Shown one piece after another: positions 25,079 through 37,600 of a DNA stretch of 64,000 bases. The position numbers were made by a program, and so were the translations under genes. Each line of letters opens with the position of its first letter. The stretch's first letter is position 1. The notes below the pieces were generated by a model, which did not search any database, was not told the DNA's origin, and worked only from the letters and a program-made list of their open reading frames with translations. Origin of the DNA: Sipunculus nudus (lineage: Eukaryota > Annelida > Sipuncula > Golfingiida > Sipunculidae); the NCBI GenBank assembly GCA_026874595.1, contig CM049308.1, positions 40,534,527-40,598,526 on the forward strand. Reading direction: 5' to 3'.

Positions 25079-26463
25079 GAATAAAGTGGTGCTCATTCAG
25101 AAAGTTAAAAATATTTAATATAAAAAATATGTGTGCATTATGTGATTATGTATCAGATGATGTTACATGTAAAGAGTTCACTCTCGTGCTGTAGCTGCAT
25201 TTAGCAATTTGTTCTGGTTCACTCGGGGCTACCGCCTTTCTCACCTAAGCCTGGTCAGCCCAGTGCACCTGATTAAAGAGAAGTTCTGCAGCCGAGTTAA
25301 ACTTTTGATGTATACATTCCATGTGAACGGCATGTGGCAATTTGTTTGTGTTTTCTTTAATTCGACTGAAATGAAGTTACGAATGTAAATTTTTAACTTT
25401 CAATCTAAATTTTAAAATGAATATAATACAATAAATATAAATATCAAAAGGCTTATAATTTTAAAACGTTAGTGTTACTTTGGGTATAAACAGGCATATT
25501 AAGTCCTAATCATCAATTTGATCGAATAATTTTGTAAATTCAGTCCAAAGTATTGTTTTAAATATGAAATTCACTATTTGAGGATAGTTTATTTAATTAA
25601 ATAAATAACGTTTATATTCTGGGATTTAATTCGGTTTTTTTTTTTATTTCAGGTAGGTCTATTCCACTGAAACGGCAAGGGGGGTTCATTTTTATATTTT
25701 TAAATTTGATTGAAATCTAATTAAATTTAAATATTTTACTTTAACCCTGAATTTTAATTTGAAATTAAAAAAATTGCTCGACAATCACATTTCCAATTTA
25801 TAGCCAAAATTAAAGTGGATTTAAGCTTCTCTTAAATTAAATTAAAATATTTAAATACATGTAAATACATTAGCTTCCTTAACAAAGCAGGCAGCCGACA
25901 AGATTTACTGTCATATTGCGAAAAATGATATGACAAAGTAAACATGAAATTTGATTGATAAATTGATAAATAGCATAACATTTCGGATCTATAACAGCTG
26001 TAGCTGTGATTTAATATGCAGTAAATATTTCTCCACATAACAATTTCGTACCCTTGACATAAACCCATATATTTTCAAAAAAAAGTAATGGACTGAGGGT
26101 AGTTTATAAAATTGCCGATTTCAAGCCGTTTGGAGACATTTCCAGAGGAGTATTGTTTTGAAATATGATCTCCATGAATCACTTTAACAGAAAGTGTCAT
26201 CAAACCTAATAATGACGGGGTTGCAGCACAACTTAAAATTTCAGGGTTGGCCCCAGGACTAAAAGGCCGATATTAAAGTAAATATGAAATGAAACTTAGC
26301 CACCCTGCGTGTATTTGAACATGACAAGACATCGCGGACAACCTGGTTCAATGTGTGATGATACTTTACTACATATATTTATCATGGGACTGCTACAAAT
26401 TACACTATTTCAGATTAAAAATGGCGGACTCCTTGGTAGACTGGTCACCTGGTAAAAAGATTA
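24747..26463. other. Non-coding, with a TA microsatellite
   Basis: A (TA)n run occupies about 25028-25075. The remainder is AT-rich sequence with no recognisable gene. The short frames at 24810-24992, 24851-25096 and 25832-26068 have no domain or splice support. Confidence 0.5.
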
Positions 26464-29292
26464 TCAACAAGGGGCCCATGGGTCACATCGCTCAGCTGAA
26501 TTTTGGAAAATATTAGAAACTGCAAAATATTTTTATTTCTTTTGGTTTTTCATGTATATTATCATTAGAAAAGCTATGCGAAAATGGCCCGGCTGAAATG
26601 TAAATTATAGAATAATGGACATGAGCTAAACCATTTAGTGATGCACCAAGGGAACAAATAGGATTATAGGAAGTGTTATATAAAAGTAACATTTCATAAA
26701 AAAATAATGTGTGAAGGTAATTAGGTTTTCAAAAGTTAAATATATGGCCGTATGAGTTAAAAATGAATCCCACAAAGTCTGACCAATATTCCTAATTTAA
26801 ATACTAAGTTAACAGTGTTATTCACACCTAGGCCCCGTCAACTTTAAGAGATATGAATGAAATGCTACAAAGTATTTATATCTTCTTAAATCTTGTCAGT
26901 TAGCACTTTAATTAGATCCTAATATTTTATCACATTTGAATATTAGGATTAAATTCCTTAATTTTCTTTCTTTAAAAAAATCGAAATTGTCCAAGTCTCA
27001 TCAAAAAGAATTTATTTAACACTAGCTGATAGACCCGGTACACCGGGCTTATAACCGGGGTTTGGGAGATTTATTGACTGAAATGTTGGCTATTTTTTTT
27101 TTTTTCTTTTTTTTTTTTTATTATTATTCTAAAAGTTAACAGTGGGAAACTATCTCCATAAGAAATGTTTAAACATTTTGGCACGACTGCAGAATAACTC
27201 ACGCACCTCTCTGAGGCACAACACTTCTGTGAACAAAAACGTTTCTATGTCAAGCTGCTTGTTTCTTAATTTTGCAACTTACTTTTAAATTATATAATTC
27301 CTAAACATACCGTCCGTCCGTATAAATTGATAACCTGGTGGAGACAGTGCGTGAGTAATCCTGCAGTCGCTCCAATATTTTAAACATTTATTTCGTGGGG
27401 CTGTCCTCGTGTCAAGAAATTTATACCCCGGTATGTTGACCTTGAAGACCTGGTCAGTGATGGTGTTTACACTGAGAACCGGAATGAGACGCAGGGGCAT
27501 TCAGGTTTTCGGTGATTTTTGACTGGATTCTATCGTTGGACGTTTAAAGATTAGGATGATGTGAGTAACACATGAAAGATTTATTAAATGTACATTGCAA
27601 GGAAACTGTTCCTGAAGAAAGAAACAGAAATATGCATACCTTGTAAGTAGCAGAAGCGGACCCAATGGGACTCCATGCAGAGGGTCCGTATTCATTTTCA
27701 ACCGCCGCAACCTTTTTTCATCGTATCAGACATATTTTGAGGCCTGAAATCCCACACACCACACCACTCCGCCCCAGCCCACCCGACCCCACGTCTGTTC
27801 GGGAAATTGTGAACTTGAATAAGGTTTTGTCATTATTCCTCCTGGGTTGAACTCTCCATTTCATAAAGCGAAAAACATGTGTTTTTCTCTTTTACCGACC
27901 ACGCACGTTGGTGAGAGCCTCGTTCAGATGAAAGGGCAGACAGGCTCAAATCCCCCACTGAAAGCAAACGTTATTCATATGAAGAATAGTAGTGTTTGAG
28001 GTTGAAAGGCCACGATGCATGCGTTCCGGTCTTTCCGAAGGCAGTTCGGCTGTGCTCGGTCTTCCCTTTGTGCAAGTCAGTAAAAACGGAAAAATCACTC
28101 AAAATTATATGTACATTAAAAATTATTTATTCTCATATCGCCTATGTCACTGCGGGCATAATAACCTTTAAAATGATGTAAGGCACACTTTTGTACACAA
28201 CGCGGTTTTAGAGAATATTGCGAACAGACGTGAACCGAATTCCTTTTATAAGTATTAGATTATAATTATAAGATTCATCTTGTTTATTAGTCCTGTGTAT
28301 TTAAGGGGTGGATAGGGGGAGGGGTCTCCGTTGTTACTGCTCGTTGCTGAAAAAAATGTTAATTTTATGATTCATCTAGTTCATAGTACAGGTCTGTCAA
28401 CAGAATGGGGTGGAGGGGGGGGGAGAAAAAGGCTCCCTGTGGTATGGTATTAACTGCAGACAGCCTGATCAAGCTCAACTCAGTGGAGAGAGGTCTTGAG
28501 GATGAGGAGTTGCACTGAATGACCTACAGTGACCAAAGTGGACTGCTTGACAATGTAAAGAAATACAACAAGAGCCTCGAAAAAAATTCAATAACTAGTC
28601 TTATTTTGCAGCTTTTATTTTCAATTTACAGATTTTTACAGATTAAATCCTCATGTACACATGCCGTGAACATTAAATCTACAGTACTTACAGGAAAAAA
28701 CGTGCCGTGGCCAAAGTTGGGCAAAATTTAAGGTACCAATTTTTTATTTTTGCTAATATTTTTAAAATATTTAAAGAGTTTGATCTTATTTTGTGTATAC
28801 AATTTAATTTTGATAAATTAAAGTTATATTACTGGGAAAAAGTTCTTAGTTTTAACATGTTTTGTGTTAAGCGATCAAATAGCTATCCTGATTTTTTACA
28901 ACATGCATTATGTTTGAGCCCATAACTTTTTTAAATTATATAATACAGACCTAGTTTCTGGCATGAACATAGGAACTATATAGAGGAACATTTATGGTAA
29001 ATATTAGGAAAAAAACAGATGAGTGTTTTTGATATTAGGCGGTCCTGAAGTGTGAAAATAGGTTTTTATTAAAAATTGAGGTTTTTCCTTTATTTCTCAA
29101 AGTAACGAAGTCGCAAAGACCCAGTTTTCGGCTTGGTAGGAGATCTTGGGGACATCTATCATTATGCCGAATTTTTTATTCCTAGGTCTTACGGTTTCAA
29201 AACGTGCCACATCTACGGACGGACTGACGGACGGACGACGGGCAATGGACCACGACTAAAGCTCAGATGACTTATAGTGAGCTGAGCTAAAA
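26464..29292. other. Repeat-rich stretch with two repeat-like edges
   Basis: The left edge (GGGGCCCATGGGTCACATCG, near 26472) and the right edge (GACGGACGGACGACGGG, then TAGTGAGCTGAGCTAA, 29220-29292) resemble termini of dispersed molluscan repeats. They may belong to one element or to two. Inside are a T-rich tract (about 27091-27119), a short inverted pair GTGCGTGAGTAA/TTACTCACGCAC-like near 27190 and 27345, and a G run near 28415. I see no gene. Confidence 0.3.
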
Positions 29293-30138
29293 AAAAAATG
29301 AATTTAATGAAGGTGTCGTTCATGAAGTTATGAATTAACGCTATCTCCTGCCTATATAAATCTGTAAACCATCTGGGGGTAGCAGACCCTCGTCCATGCG
29401 CACTAACATGTCTAGGGAAGACTGATCGATCAAAAAATTGAACATATGGCAAAGTAAAAAAGTAATCAAATTATAATTATTAAAAATTAAACAATTCTAG
29501 AAATATATTATTTTTTTAAATAATTGCAAAGACGGGAAAAAGAGTATACCGACATGGAAATTCGACTGTCTGGAAATAAACTGACCAGGCAATGAAACCA
29601 ATCATAACCAGCGTGTCTGTCTGAATAAATTTACTGCAAACTGTCAGACAAACACGTCAAATAAAAATTTACTGATAGAACCTAATGAAATATATCAATG
29701 TAATGTATTGACATGATTAAAGAACTGGAAACTTTTCATACGTTTTAATCTTAGGTCCACCTTTCATTCCAGACCGACGACTACCCGGATGAAAACCATA
29801 AATATCCTAATAAATTATGACCCAATTTTAAATTTTCAAAGGAGATTTGCCCAGGACTTAGGCCTAATGCATAAAATTTGTACCCATCTGACTTTCAAGG
29901 TGCTAAAATCATAACTTTGGCCTGTAACGTTCAGGTTTCCAGTAGAATTTGCCAAAGACCTCTGGATTTTGGGTTGGAAGATTTATCATTATAAAATGAT
30001 CTACAAAAAAGGGAGCGGAGAATCTATATATCAGCTTTTTTTTGTGCGAAGGCTTAACATGTTTAAGCTGGTCTAAAGCTCTTTCTGTTTCCACTGTTCC
30101 ATCATGAGTTCTATCGTGACCAATCTGTGTTTCTCAAG
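29293..30138. other. Non-coding, no gene seen
   Basis: AT-rich sequence with no recognisable gene or repeat structure, leading up to the isolated MFS exon relic at 30139. Confidence 0.5.
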
Positions 30139-30217
30139 GGTGTTACTCCGTCAATTGGAGGAGCAATCTTTGCCTGGTCGATTACCAGCGTCGTAAAATC
30201 GGATTTCCTTTTGACGT
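30139..30217 (+). pseudogene. Isolated relic of the last MFS exon (third copy)
   Basis: The translation begins GVTPSIGGAIFAWSITS, matching the start of the final exon in copy 1 (24487) and copy 2 (34855 downward). It then needs a one-base shift to continue as KIGFPFDV. A possible acceptor (TTTCTCAAG) precedes it, but with the wrong phase. Similarity stops at about 30217, where a dispersed repeat (GTTAGCCCTCAGC...) takes over. No other exon of this copy is visible nearby, so a third paralogue was mostly deleted or only partly duplicated. Confidence 0.75.
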
Positions 30218-30944
30218 TTTGTTAGCCCTCAGCATGTTTAGGCTGATTGGCTATTGTCCAGCATCCGTTCGTCCGGCGTCTGGGTGTTTAAGCTAACCAC
30301 GTGAGCGGGATATCTCAAGAAGATGTTCACATTTGTACTTCAAGACAGATGTATACAACGAATAGTCCGTGGGCTGGAGGGACCCGCCTTGATACCCCCC
30401 CCCCCCCCCCCCCCGCCAATCAGCTAAACCAAATTTTTCATAATGCTGTATGTAATGGTCATTTTAATTTCCCCTACCCCTGAAATGGGTGACGAAATCT
30501 TTAGTCGTTATAGTGTGTAAAAAACAGCCTCTAACCACTAGTGAGTCCAAGTTTATTCAATATTAACATCCTTAAAATCGAAGTATAGGCATGCCGCAAT
30601 AAGAAAAAAAAGGTTTAGCTGATTGGTGGGGGGGGGGGGGGTCAAGATGGGTCTCTCAAGCCAACGGACTAGAAATCTCGTTCTGTTTTACCTACTATCA
30701 AGGTCATTGCTTGCCTTTCCTCAGGAACCACGGCGGGATTGTTATGAACCAAGGCATGAACGTATAGGAAATATATGGAGAAATATATAGGCTAAACATG
30801 ATCAAAAACGGACAAGTGGTTTTGATATTTTGCAGTCCTGAAGTGTCACAATAGGAATTTTATATGGAAAATTGAGGTGTTTCCTTAATTTTTGGAAGGA
30901 AAGAAGTCGCAGTGGCTACAGGGAAAAAGTCTGATAGAAGAGAG
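30218..30944. other. Non-coding, with long C and G runs
   Basis: A C run of about 20 bases lies near 30396-30414 and a G run of about 13 near 30627-30640. The sequence just after the first and just before the second form a loose inverted pair (AATCAGCTAAACC and GGTTTAGCTGATT). This suggests a small foldback element of about 230-300 bp. Confidence 0.4.
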
Positions 30945-31245
30945 CTCCAGCTGGTTCTGTTGCTTGTGCTGCCCTCTACAGAGGACATAATCTGATCGAG
31001 AAAAGGTTGTGCTGGTTGTGTTACTTGTGCTGCCATCTACAGGTAAATAGTCTGATAGGGAAGAAGTTGTGCTGGTTGTGTTGCTTGTGCTGCCATCTAC
31101 AGGGAAATAGTCTGATAAAGGAGAGGTTGTACTGGTTGTGATCCTCGGCTGCCCTCTACAGGGGGCATTTTCTGACAGAGGAGAGGTTGTGCTGGCTGTT
31201 GGCTGTGTTGCCCCCTACAGGGGAATAGTTTGACAGAGCTTGGAC
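30945..31245. repeat. Tandem repeat, unit about 60 bp, five copies
   Basis: Five imperfect units carry TTGTGCTGGTTGTGTT, GCTGCCATCTACAG and AGTCTGATAG in the same order, spaced about 60 bp apart. No coding content is visible. Confidence 0.85.
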
Positions 31246-32185
31246 GTTATATATGATGGAAAAATGTTGCCTAGTTAGAGAGTGCCGGTCTTGTTCAATA
31301 ACCCGTTGAGCGTAGGCTCCAGACAGGAGAACTTATGTGTGATGACTCTTAAGTGATGCTGGGATGCATCACAAAAAATACCCATTTAAAATTGTATACC
31401 TAAATCTTGCCTTAAATGGATTGTTATTTATATCCGACCAATGAGAGCGCCGCTTATCTGACGACAGTGCCACGATGGTGCTCGGAACCCGCTCGGGCCA
31501 CGCTGACTTGCATGGAGGAGAAGACAGTCAAACGCTGTCCGCTTAGCCGTATTAAACAGCCAATATACGCGGCCAGGAACCGTAGCGCGAGTTAGTTTTG
31601 TGTCAGACGATTCATTTGGTTAAATTTAATGTGCATGCAAGAGTTAAGTTCATGCCATGCTGTCGGTAGGTTAGAAATGGATAGTTTATACAGCAGGTCA
31701 CTCGGGGTCTTCAGTCAGTGGTTTCATACCTTGTGTATTTATATTACTATGTGTAGCATAAGGCTATATAGGGCTCATCTAGACGTGATTTCAAGGGCCT
31801 GTGTTCAAGTTTACGATATTTGTACAGATGTACAATATACGAACTTGCTTCCAAGTGCATTGGCTCGAAACAAAAGCTTTTTACCCACGACACTTAGTGG
31901 GCGTACCCACCACAAAGCATGCCATGACCATATATAAATCTAATAAATTTACGTATTTAATCACCACTACGTTTATGATTTATACACAATTGCATGTATG
32001 ACATATTTTGATTTTTCTATCAAACTCAGACATGCATACAATAAGCGAAAGTTTTAAAAGTTATATGAATTACTGCCAGTATATTCAAATATGTATATCC
32101 ACGCATTACATTGTTAAGAGTTTTAAAATCAAATTAAAAATAATTAAATCCCTTAAACTACTCCTGTTCACCTGTAATTTTGCAG
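31246..32185. other. Non-coding, with a GC-richer promoter-like patch
   Basis: From about 31430 to 31600 the sequence is less AT-rich than its surroundings and contains CCAATGAGAG and several CpG steps, which fits a promoter-like region. Open frames at 31629-31937 and 31801-32001 have no recognisable domain. Confidence 0.3.
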
Positions 32186-32295
32186 TTATTGACCAACTGG
32201 CCCGCAGACTGCGCGCCAGTGGCAAAAAGAGGAATGCCTATTTTAAGTGTATCCCGCCTGTTTGTGATATAAATATCCTTAAGGGTACAGCCTGA
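32186..32295 (+). CDS. Possible terminal coding exon with dibasic site and Cys pair (unproven)
   Basis: A good acceptor (CCTGTAATTTTGCAG) precedes an open stretch of about 36 codons ending at TGA 32293-32295. It reads ...ASGKKRNAYFKCIPPVC followed by nine residues. A GKKR-type cleavage site followed by a short peptide with a four-residue Cys loop is the layout of many secreted neuropeptide precursors. I do not recognise the family. A GC-richer, CCAAT-containing stretch lies upstream (31430-31560). A possible donor after 31665 is in matching phase, but the short protein this gives has no signal peptide. The exon could equally be chance. Confidence 0.25.
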
Positions 32296-33174
32296 TAAAC
32301 TTGTCTGTGTATTTATCTGTGATTCATTGCATCGCTCGCGAGTGACCATGCATTGTTTGTCCTTCAGGGAAGTGTTTTTGGTTTTTTTTTCTTTTTTTCG
32401 TTTTTCGACTGATCGCGGGCACGAGGCGAAAGTAAGCATCTCTGTAAAAAGGGGTCGATAGCTCGCGGTCGCTGGTCCCGTGTTAGTGGGCGTCTCGTTT
32501 GTATACACATAACGTTTATTAAGACGTCACCACTGTTCCCGGAAAAATGGAATGGTGTAAGTTGTTATTGTCGCAATTTCTTATTTCTGTCCTCAGTGTA
32601 AAGTTTTTATAAAAAAGATGTAAACAAGAAAGGTGGACAAGTGATAATGGAACGGACTAACAAAACTGGAGAAAAGAGTCATCGACTGTTCAGGCCCCAG
32701 TTTTATTAATATGGAATCCGAGATCGGGAACTTGCGTGATTGAAATTTGATCTGGGTAACTGAACAAAGGTAATTATATGAACGGATCAAGATCTGAATT
32801 TAGTCGACGATTTAAACGGGAGTCTCTCATATTTAATCAGTCACATATGAAATATAGATTATACAAATAGAAAATCTGAATTGTATCAAGGGAATAAACT
32901 TATAAAAAATACATAAAAATCATACATTGTGGTTATCGGAATACATTTATCAAAATGTCACTTAATTTCTTTTTTACATAAAAATGTCCTACGGTATACT
33001 TCCCAAGTCTCAGATCAACACTTCACAATTGTCGCCCGTCTACATAACTGACAAGTGATTACATTCACGCTACTGAAGCATATAACATTTATTTATCATT
33101 ATTATATTAACATAAATCAAAGATAATACATACATACAAATTCATTTTTCCTTCTACCTGTAAATAAAAATAAT
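32296..33174. other. Non-coding, no gene seen
   Basis: T-rich tracts and AT-rich sequence. The short frames on either strand have no recognisable domain. Confidence 0.45.
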
Positions 33175-33183
33175 TTTCTTTAA

Positions 33184-34168
33184 AACAGAGGTGATGCTGA
33201 TTACACCTAAACATTTGGCGACAAAGATTAAATGTCCAAATCTTCTAATCGGCGAACATAAAGTTCAACCATCTCATTGGATTCGAAGCCTTGGTGTTTA
33301 TTTTGATTCTCATTCCACCATGGCGCAGCATGTGAACACCATATGCCGTGTGGCCTACATGCATCTCCACAACATCTATAAAATAAAAGCGTATTTGGAT
33401 CAACGCTGTCTTGAGCGCCTGATCCACGCTTTTGTCACCACCAAGTTAGATTATGGAAATGCTTTAATTCTTGGGTATCCGGCTTCATTAATTCAGAGGC
33501 TTCAGCGAGTTCAAAACAGCGCAGCCCGTATACTAAGTGGATGTGACAAGTATGGTCATATTACACCTGTATTGCGGGAGCTGCACTGGCTCCCTGTAAG
33601 TCACCGTATTAAATTTCAGGTGGCCATACTACTTTTCAAGACCAAACATCGCATTGCCCCGGTCTACTTACAGGATATAATTCATTCGTACACACCATTT
33701 AGATGCCTCAGATCGGCCGATCATGACTTACTTTTTGTTCCACATACAAAGTCTTCCATGGTTGCTTAAAGAGCATTTTGTGTGGTAGGTCCCACTTTGT
33801 GGAATTCATTTCCTTTAGAATTAAGAAAAGCTGAGAGCCTAACTGCTTTTAAAAAATGCTTAAGACATACTTATTTGTGCAATATTTCGATTAGCTGTGA
33901 TTTTGCATATGTGCAGATTTTCAATTCTATACCGTAATTTTATCTACACTTTTATAGATTTAATGTCGTTTATTGGTTTAATAAAATAGGTAATGTATAT
34001 TAATGGATTATGTGCATGTTTTATCTAGCCTAAGTAATATTTAAATGTTTGTCTTAATTTTTATTTAATGAATATTTTTTCTCATAGTCATTTTTATGCA
34101 AATATTTGCTTGCTTGTAATAGCGTTTTAGAGCACAACACTGTGGATTTTACGCTTTACAAAATAAAA

Positions 34169-34251
<83 letters not shown>
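33184..34251 (+). mobile_element. 5'-truncated LINE (CR1/L2-like) with 9-bp target-site duplication
   Basis: The insertion is framed by identical 9-mers TTTCTTTAA at 33175-33183 and 34252-34260. The interior encodes the C-terminal part of a non-LTR reverse transcriptase, followed by a 3' untranslated region and an (ATT)n tail of about 80 bases (34167-34251). The 5' truncation, tail and flanking duplication are the standard signature of target-primed reverse transcription. The clade is a guess from the protein motifs. Confidence 0.85.
33191..33904 (+). pseudogene. LINE reverse transcriptase, C-terminal fragment
   Basis: Recognisable motifs in order: WIRSLGVYFDSH, MAQHVNTICR, LIHAFVTTKLDYGNAL, LQRVQNSAARIL, HITPVLRELHWLPV, RIKFQVAILLFKT and, after one in-frame stop at 33767-33769, VVGPTLWNSFPLELRKA. 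These belong to the thumb/connection region of CR1, L2 and related LINEs, downstream of the catalytic palm, which is missing here. It is a dead fragment with a single stop, so the insertion is probably not ancient. Confidence 0.85.
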
Positions 34252-34253
<2 letters not shown>

Positions 34254-34680
34254 TCTTTAACGGAAGGCTATGATCTATATGAACTTGCAGATAATGTTTT
34301 ACTGACTGACTAAACGTTAACATTTATTAATTCTTTATAGATTTTAAAGCTACCGAGGACTTCTCCGGATCAATTTTATACAGATTCACCATATGCCTTG
34401 ACACCATATAACTGGGCAAGTCCTGGTTTTCCACTCTTTAATATTCTATCACTGATTCTCATTTAAGATGTTAAAAGTATCAGAGTTCGTAATTTTTAAG
34501 AAGATGATCAACCTTTCATAAGATACAATATCTTTCGATCTAATCACATATCGATACGTTCTTGCGATTGTTGCAATGTCCAAGTACGAATTAAAACAAA
34601 AATGCAGTTTTAAGAGAGAAAATAGAGACTGTGCAGTGAAATAGATCGGTTGGGCGCATGCGTTAATCGCATCCCACAAA

Positions 34681-37600
34681 TCAAACCTTTTGTTTATTTA
34701 AAGTATCTGGTAAAAAATAGATACAAACGCTGGTCAGGAGAAGGAGAAATCCATACATGATAAAAATTAGGTTGACGTCGAAGGGATATCCGATTTTGGC
34801 GCCGCTGTTGATTGACCAGGCAAAAATTGCACCTCCAATTGTCGGAGCAAAACCCCTGGAAAAACCAAAGGTCATTATATTTTACACTCTGGTCTATGAC
34901 AGCTACAGAACCAGATGAAACATAACCTTGGGTCACTACTAACACGCGTTCATATACGGCGTTCATATATCCTCAGATTATTAAGCGTCATGACCATCAG
35001 CTGGCAAGAAGACACTTTTATTCAAACAGCCGACTTGGGCGCTTATTATCAGAAGCGGATCCAGGGGAGGGGTCCAGGGGGTCCGCCCCCCCCCCCCCCC
35101 ACACACACACCTTTTTTACGTCGCCGCAACCTTTTTCAAGGGTTTCAGACCCTAGTTACTGTCAGGACCCCCCCCCCCCCCCCTTTCCAGACCTGGGGAA
35201 CTTTTTTTAGGTTTTTTTTATGAGTGGACCCCCCCCCCCCCTTTACTTAAATCCTGGATCCGCCCCTGATTATAGAAATACAGTTATAAGTATCGTGATC
35301 TGGAATGTGCGGTTTTGCACGATCGACTTCTTACCATCCATCAACGACAAAATAATATTTCAAATGAATAATTTAACGCATTACTTGTGATACCGTTATA
35401 TCCTGTGTTGTTTTCAAACATTTTCCACATTTTGTCTATCTATCTCATAATTTCGCTCGATGTAATGGAATTAATTCGCACCAACTGGTTACTTAACACA
35501 TTATTATTATTATTATTATTATTATTCAGTTTTACACTTTACGACATAAACAACATGTACATACTTTGTAACTGAAGTCACCAAGGCCCTTAAACCGGAG
35601 GCTGAACCTGAATCGGCACGATACACCGAGTTAACGGCAAGTAGGACCAATCCAGATGCAACTGTTATTGATACCAGCGCCTGAAAGCCCATTAGCAGTG
35701 ACAGGACTGTTATCTGAGCAGTCGGGCTAAATGAACATAAATGAATAAATTATAATTATTTATTTTTATAAATAAATAAATTATGCCGTCTCAGATAGAT
35801 GATTAATTGGATTTATTCATTTTTCAATCTTTTCCTGGATATGTATCTGATTTCTTTGGTAAAATATACTTGGAATTCGTGGCGAAATAGATTGATTATT
35901 TTATATCAATAAATAGATATTTTAACCACTATTTTAACACTAACTTGCTGAAGTTACAAAAGGTAGTTGCTAAACCTAAAAATGTTCAGAGAGCAACTTA
36001 CCTTGCTTGGAGGCATCGTAAGGTAGGAATTATCGGGGTGATAAAGATCTGAAGCATTAGCGTGTACTGGCTGATCTGAAAATAGAATTTTGAACGATAC
36101 AAATAAGTGTCTTAATTTTTCCCGTAAAATTTTTAGCTAAACATCAGTTAAGAAAATATAGCCTTCTGATATCATGACAATTGCTACAGGTCATGGTATA
36201 GTCAACGTTTTTTATATTTCTTTAAATCGCTAATTTTTTTTTTTCTTGCTATAACTCTCAAGATGAAAACTGTTCAAGAATAACCATCTTCGTACTACCG
36301 AGTCTGTGACATGACACTGCATTCACAGACCTTGATTCACTTCATACTACTAAGTCTGTGACATGACATGGCATCTATTTCAAGAAATCATGCGAAAGAC
36401 TGCACGTGTACGGGCCGAAATCTCAACTGCCAGTCAAAGCCAAACCGATTGAATGTAACCAATAACCAATACAAGAACACTTGTACAAAAAAAGTGATTT
36501 GATTCTCGATGCCTTCCCGGCAACGCTTGGCCTGCATTCCTGAGAATGCATGTTTCTTGTTTTCACTGTACCTTTTTGGCACCAAGCCGTTTCTCCAATG
36601 GAGGGAAAACAAGTGGAGTCAATACAAACACGGGGAGTGCCGCGAGTCCAATGACGGTGCCGATATAATCAGTCGTGTAGGACAAGCCACCTGTCAATCA
36701 GGTATAAATAGTCCTAGAATATATAATATTCAATGAGAAGTTATTTCCTGCCCGCAAGACTTTAATATATCTTTAGTTTACACCTTGGTGAGATCACCTT
36801 CCACTGTCATCCGTCGGATCCTATCCACACAAAAGGTTAAAGCTAACGTCATAATACCAATACGTATTGTTGACCAACTTTCTAGGACATCAAATACTCT
36901 TTTTTTCCTACACAGTAAGTGAACCAAAACAAACGTTTTAATTTGAACATTTGAGATAAAGAAAGGTCGAATCAGTGTCAGACTAAATAAATTATTCACC
37001 ATGCCCGACAGATATATTCTTTATTATATTGTCATATATTATATCTGTTACTAAATAAGCCAAGAATAATTGCAGATATTTGTCATTCTAATTAGTAAGC
37101 GGATGACAGCCATAGAGGGCAAAACCGGTGAAATGTTTAGTTTAATTCGTTTTATTTCATATTACACACTTTCATGCAAGTGAACGGTAGCCCTCTTGAC
37201 CTCTTTTTATAAATAGACTAAAAGTCACGACAAGTTCCACTGCACTAAAGGGTCAATTTTTATGTTTTTATTACCAAACAAAAATGCTTAGTTTTAATGT
37301 GTATTACCCTGACTAAAATTCAATAATAAAATTAAAAGATCTAGGCTAAGTTTTATCTTACCTAGCCTGGTCACAGTTGCACTCCATATCGTGACACCGT
37401 CCTCCAGTCCAATAGCACAGTATCCGTGAAGAGCATTGACGCCTATAGTTAACATTACTTCTCTGTTTCTGTAATAGTTTTATGAGATCTAAAATCTAAA
37501 AGATGATCTAAAATCAGATATAATCTCCGATTAATATGATAGTATGAAGTTGTACTATCAGTTGGATGGGGGTTCATCCAATTCCCCAACATTGTTGAAC

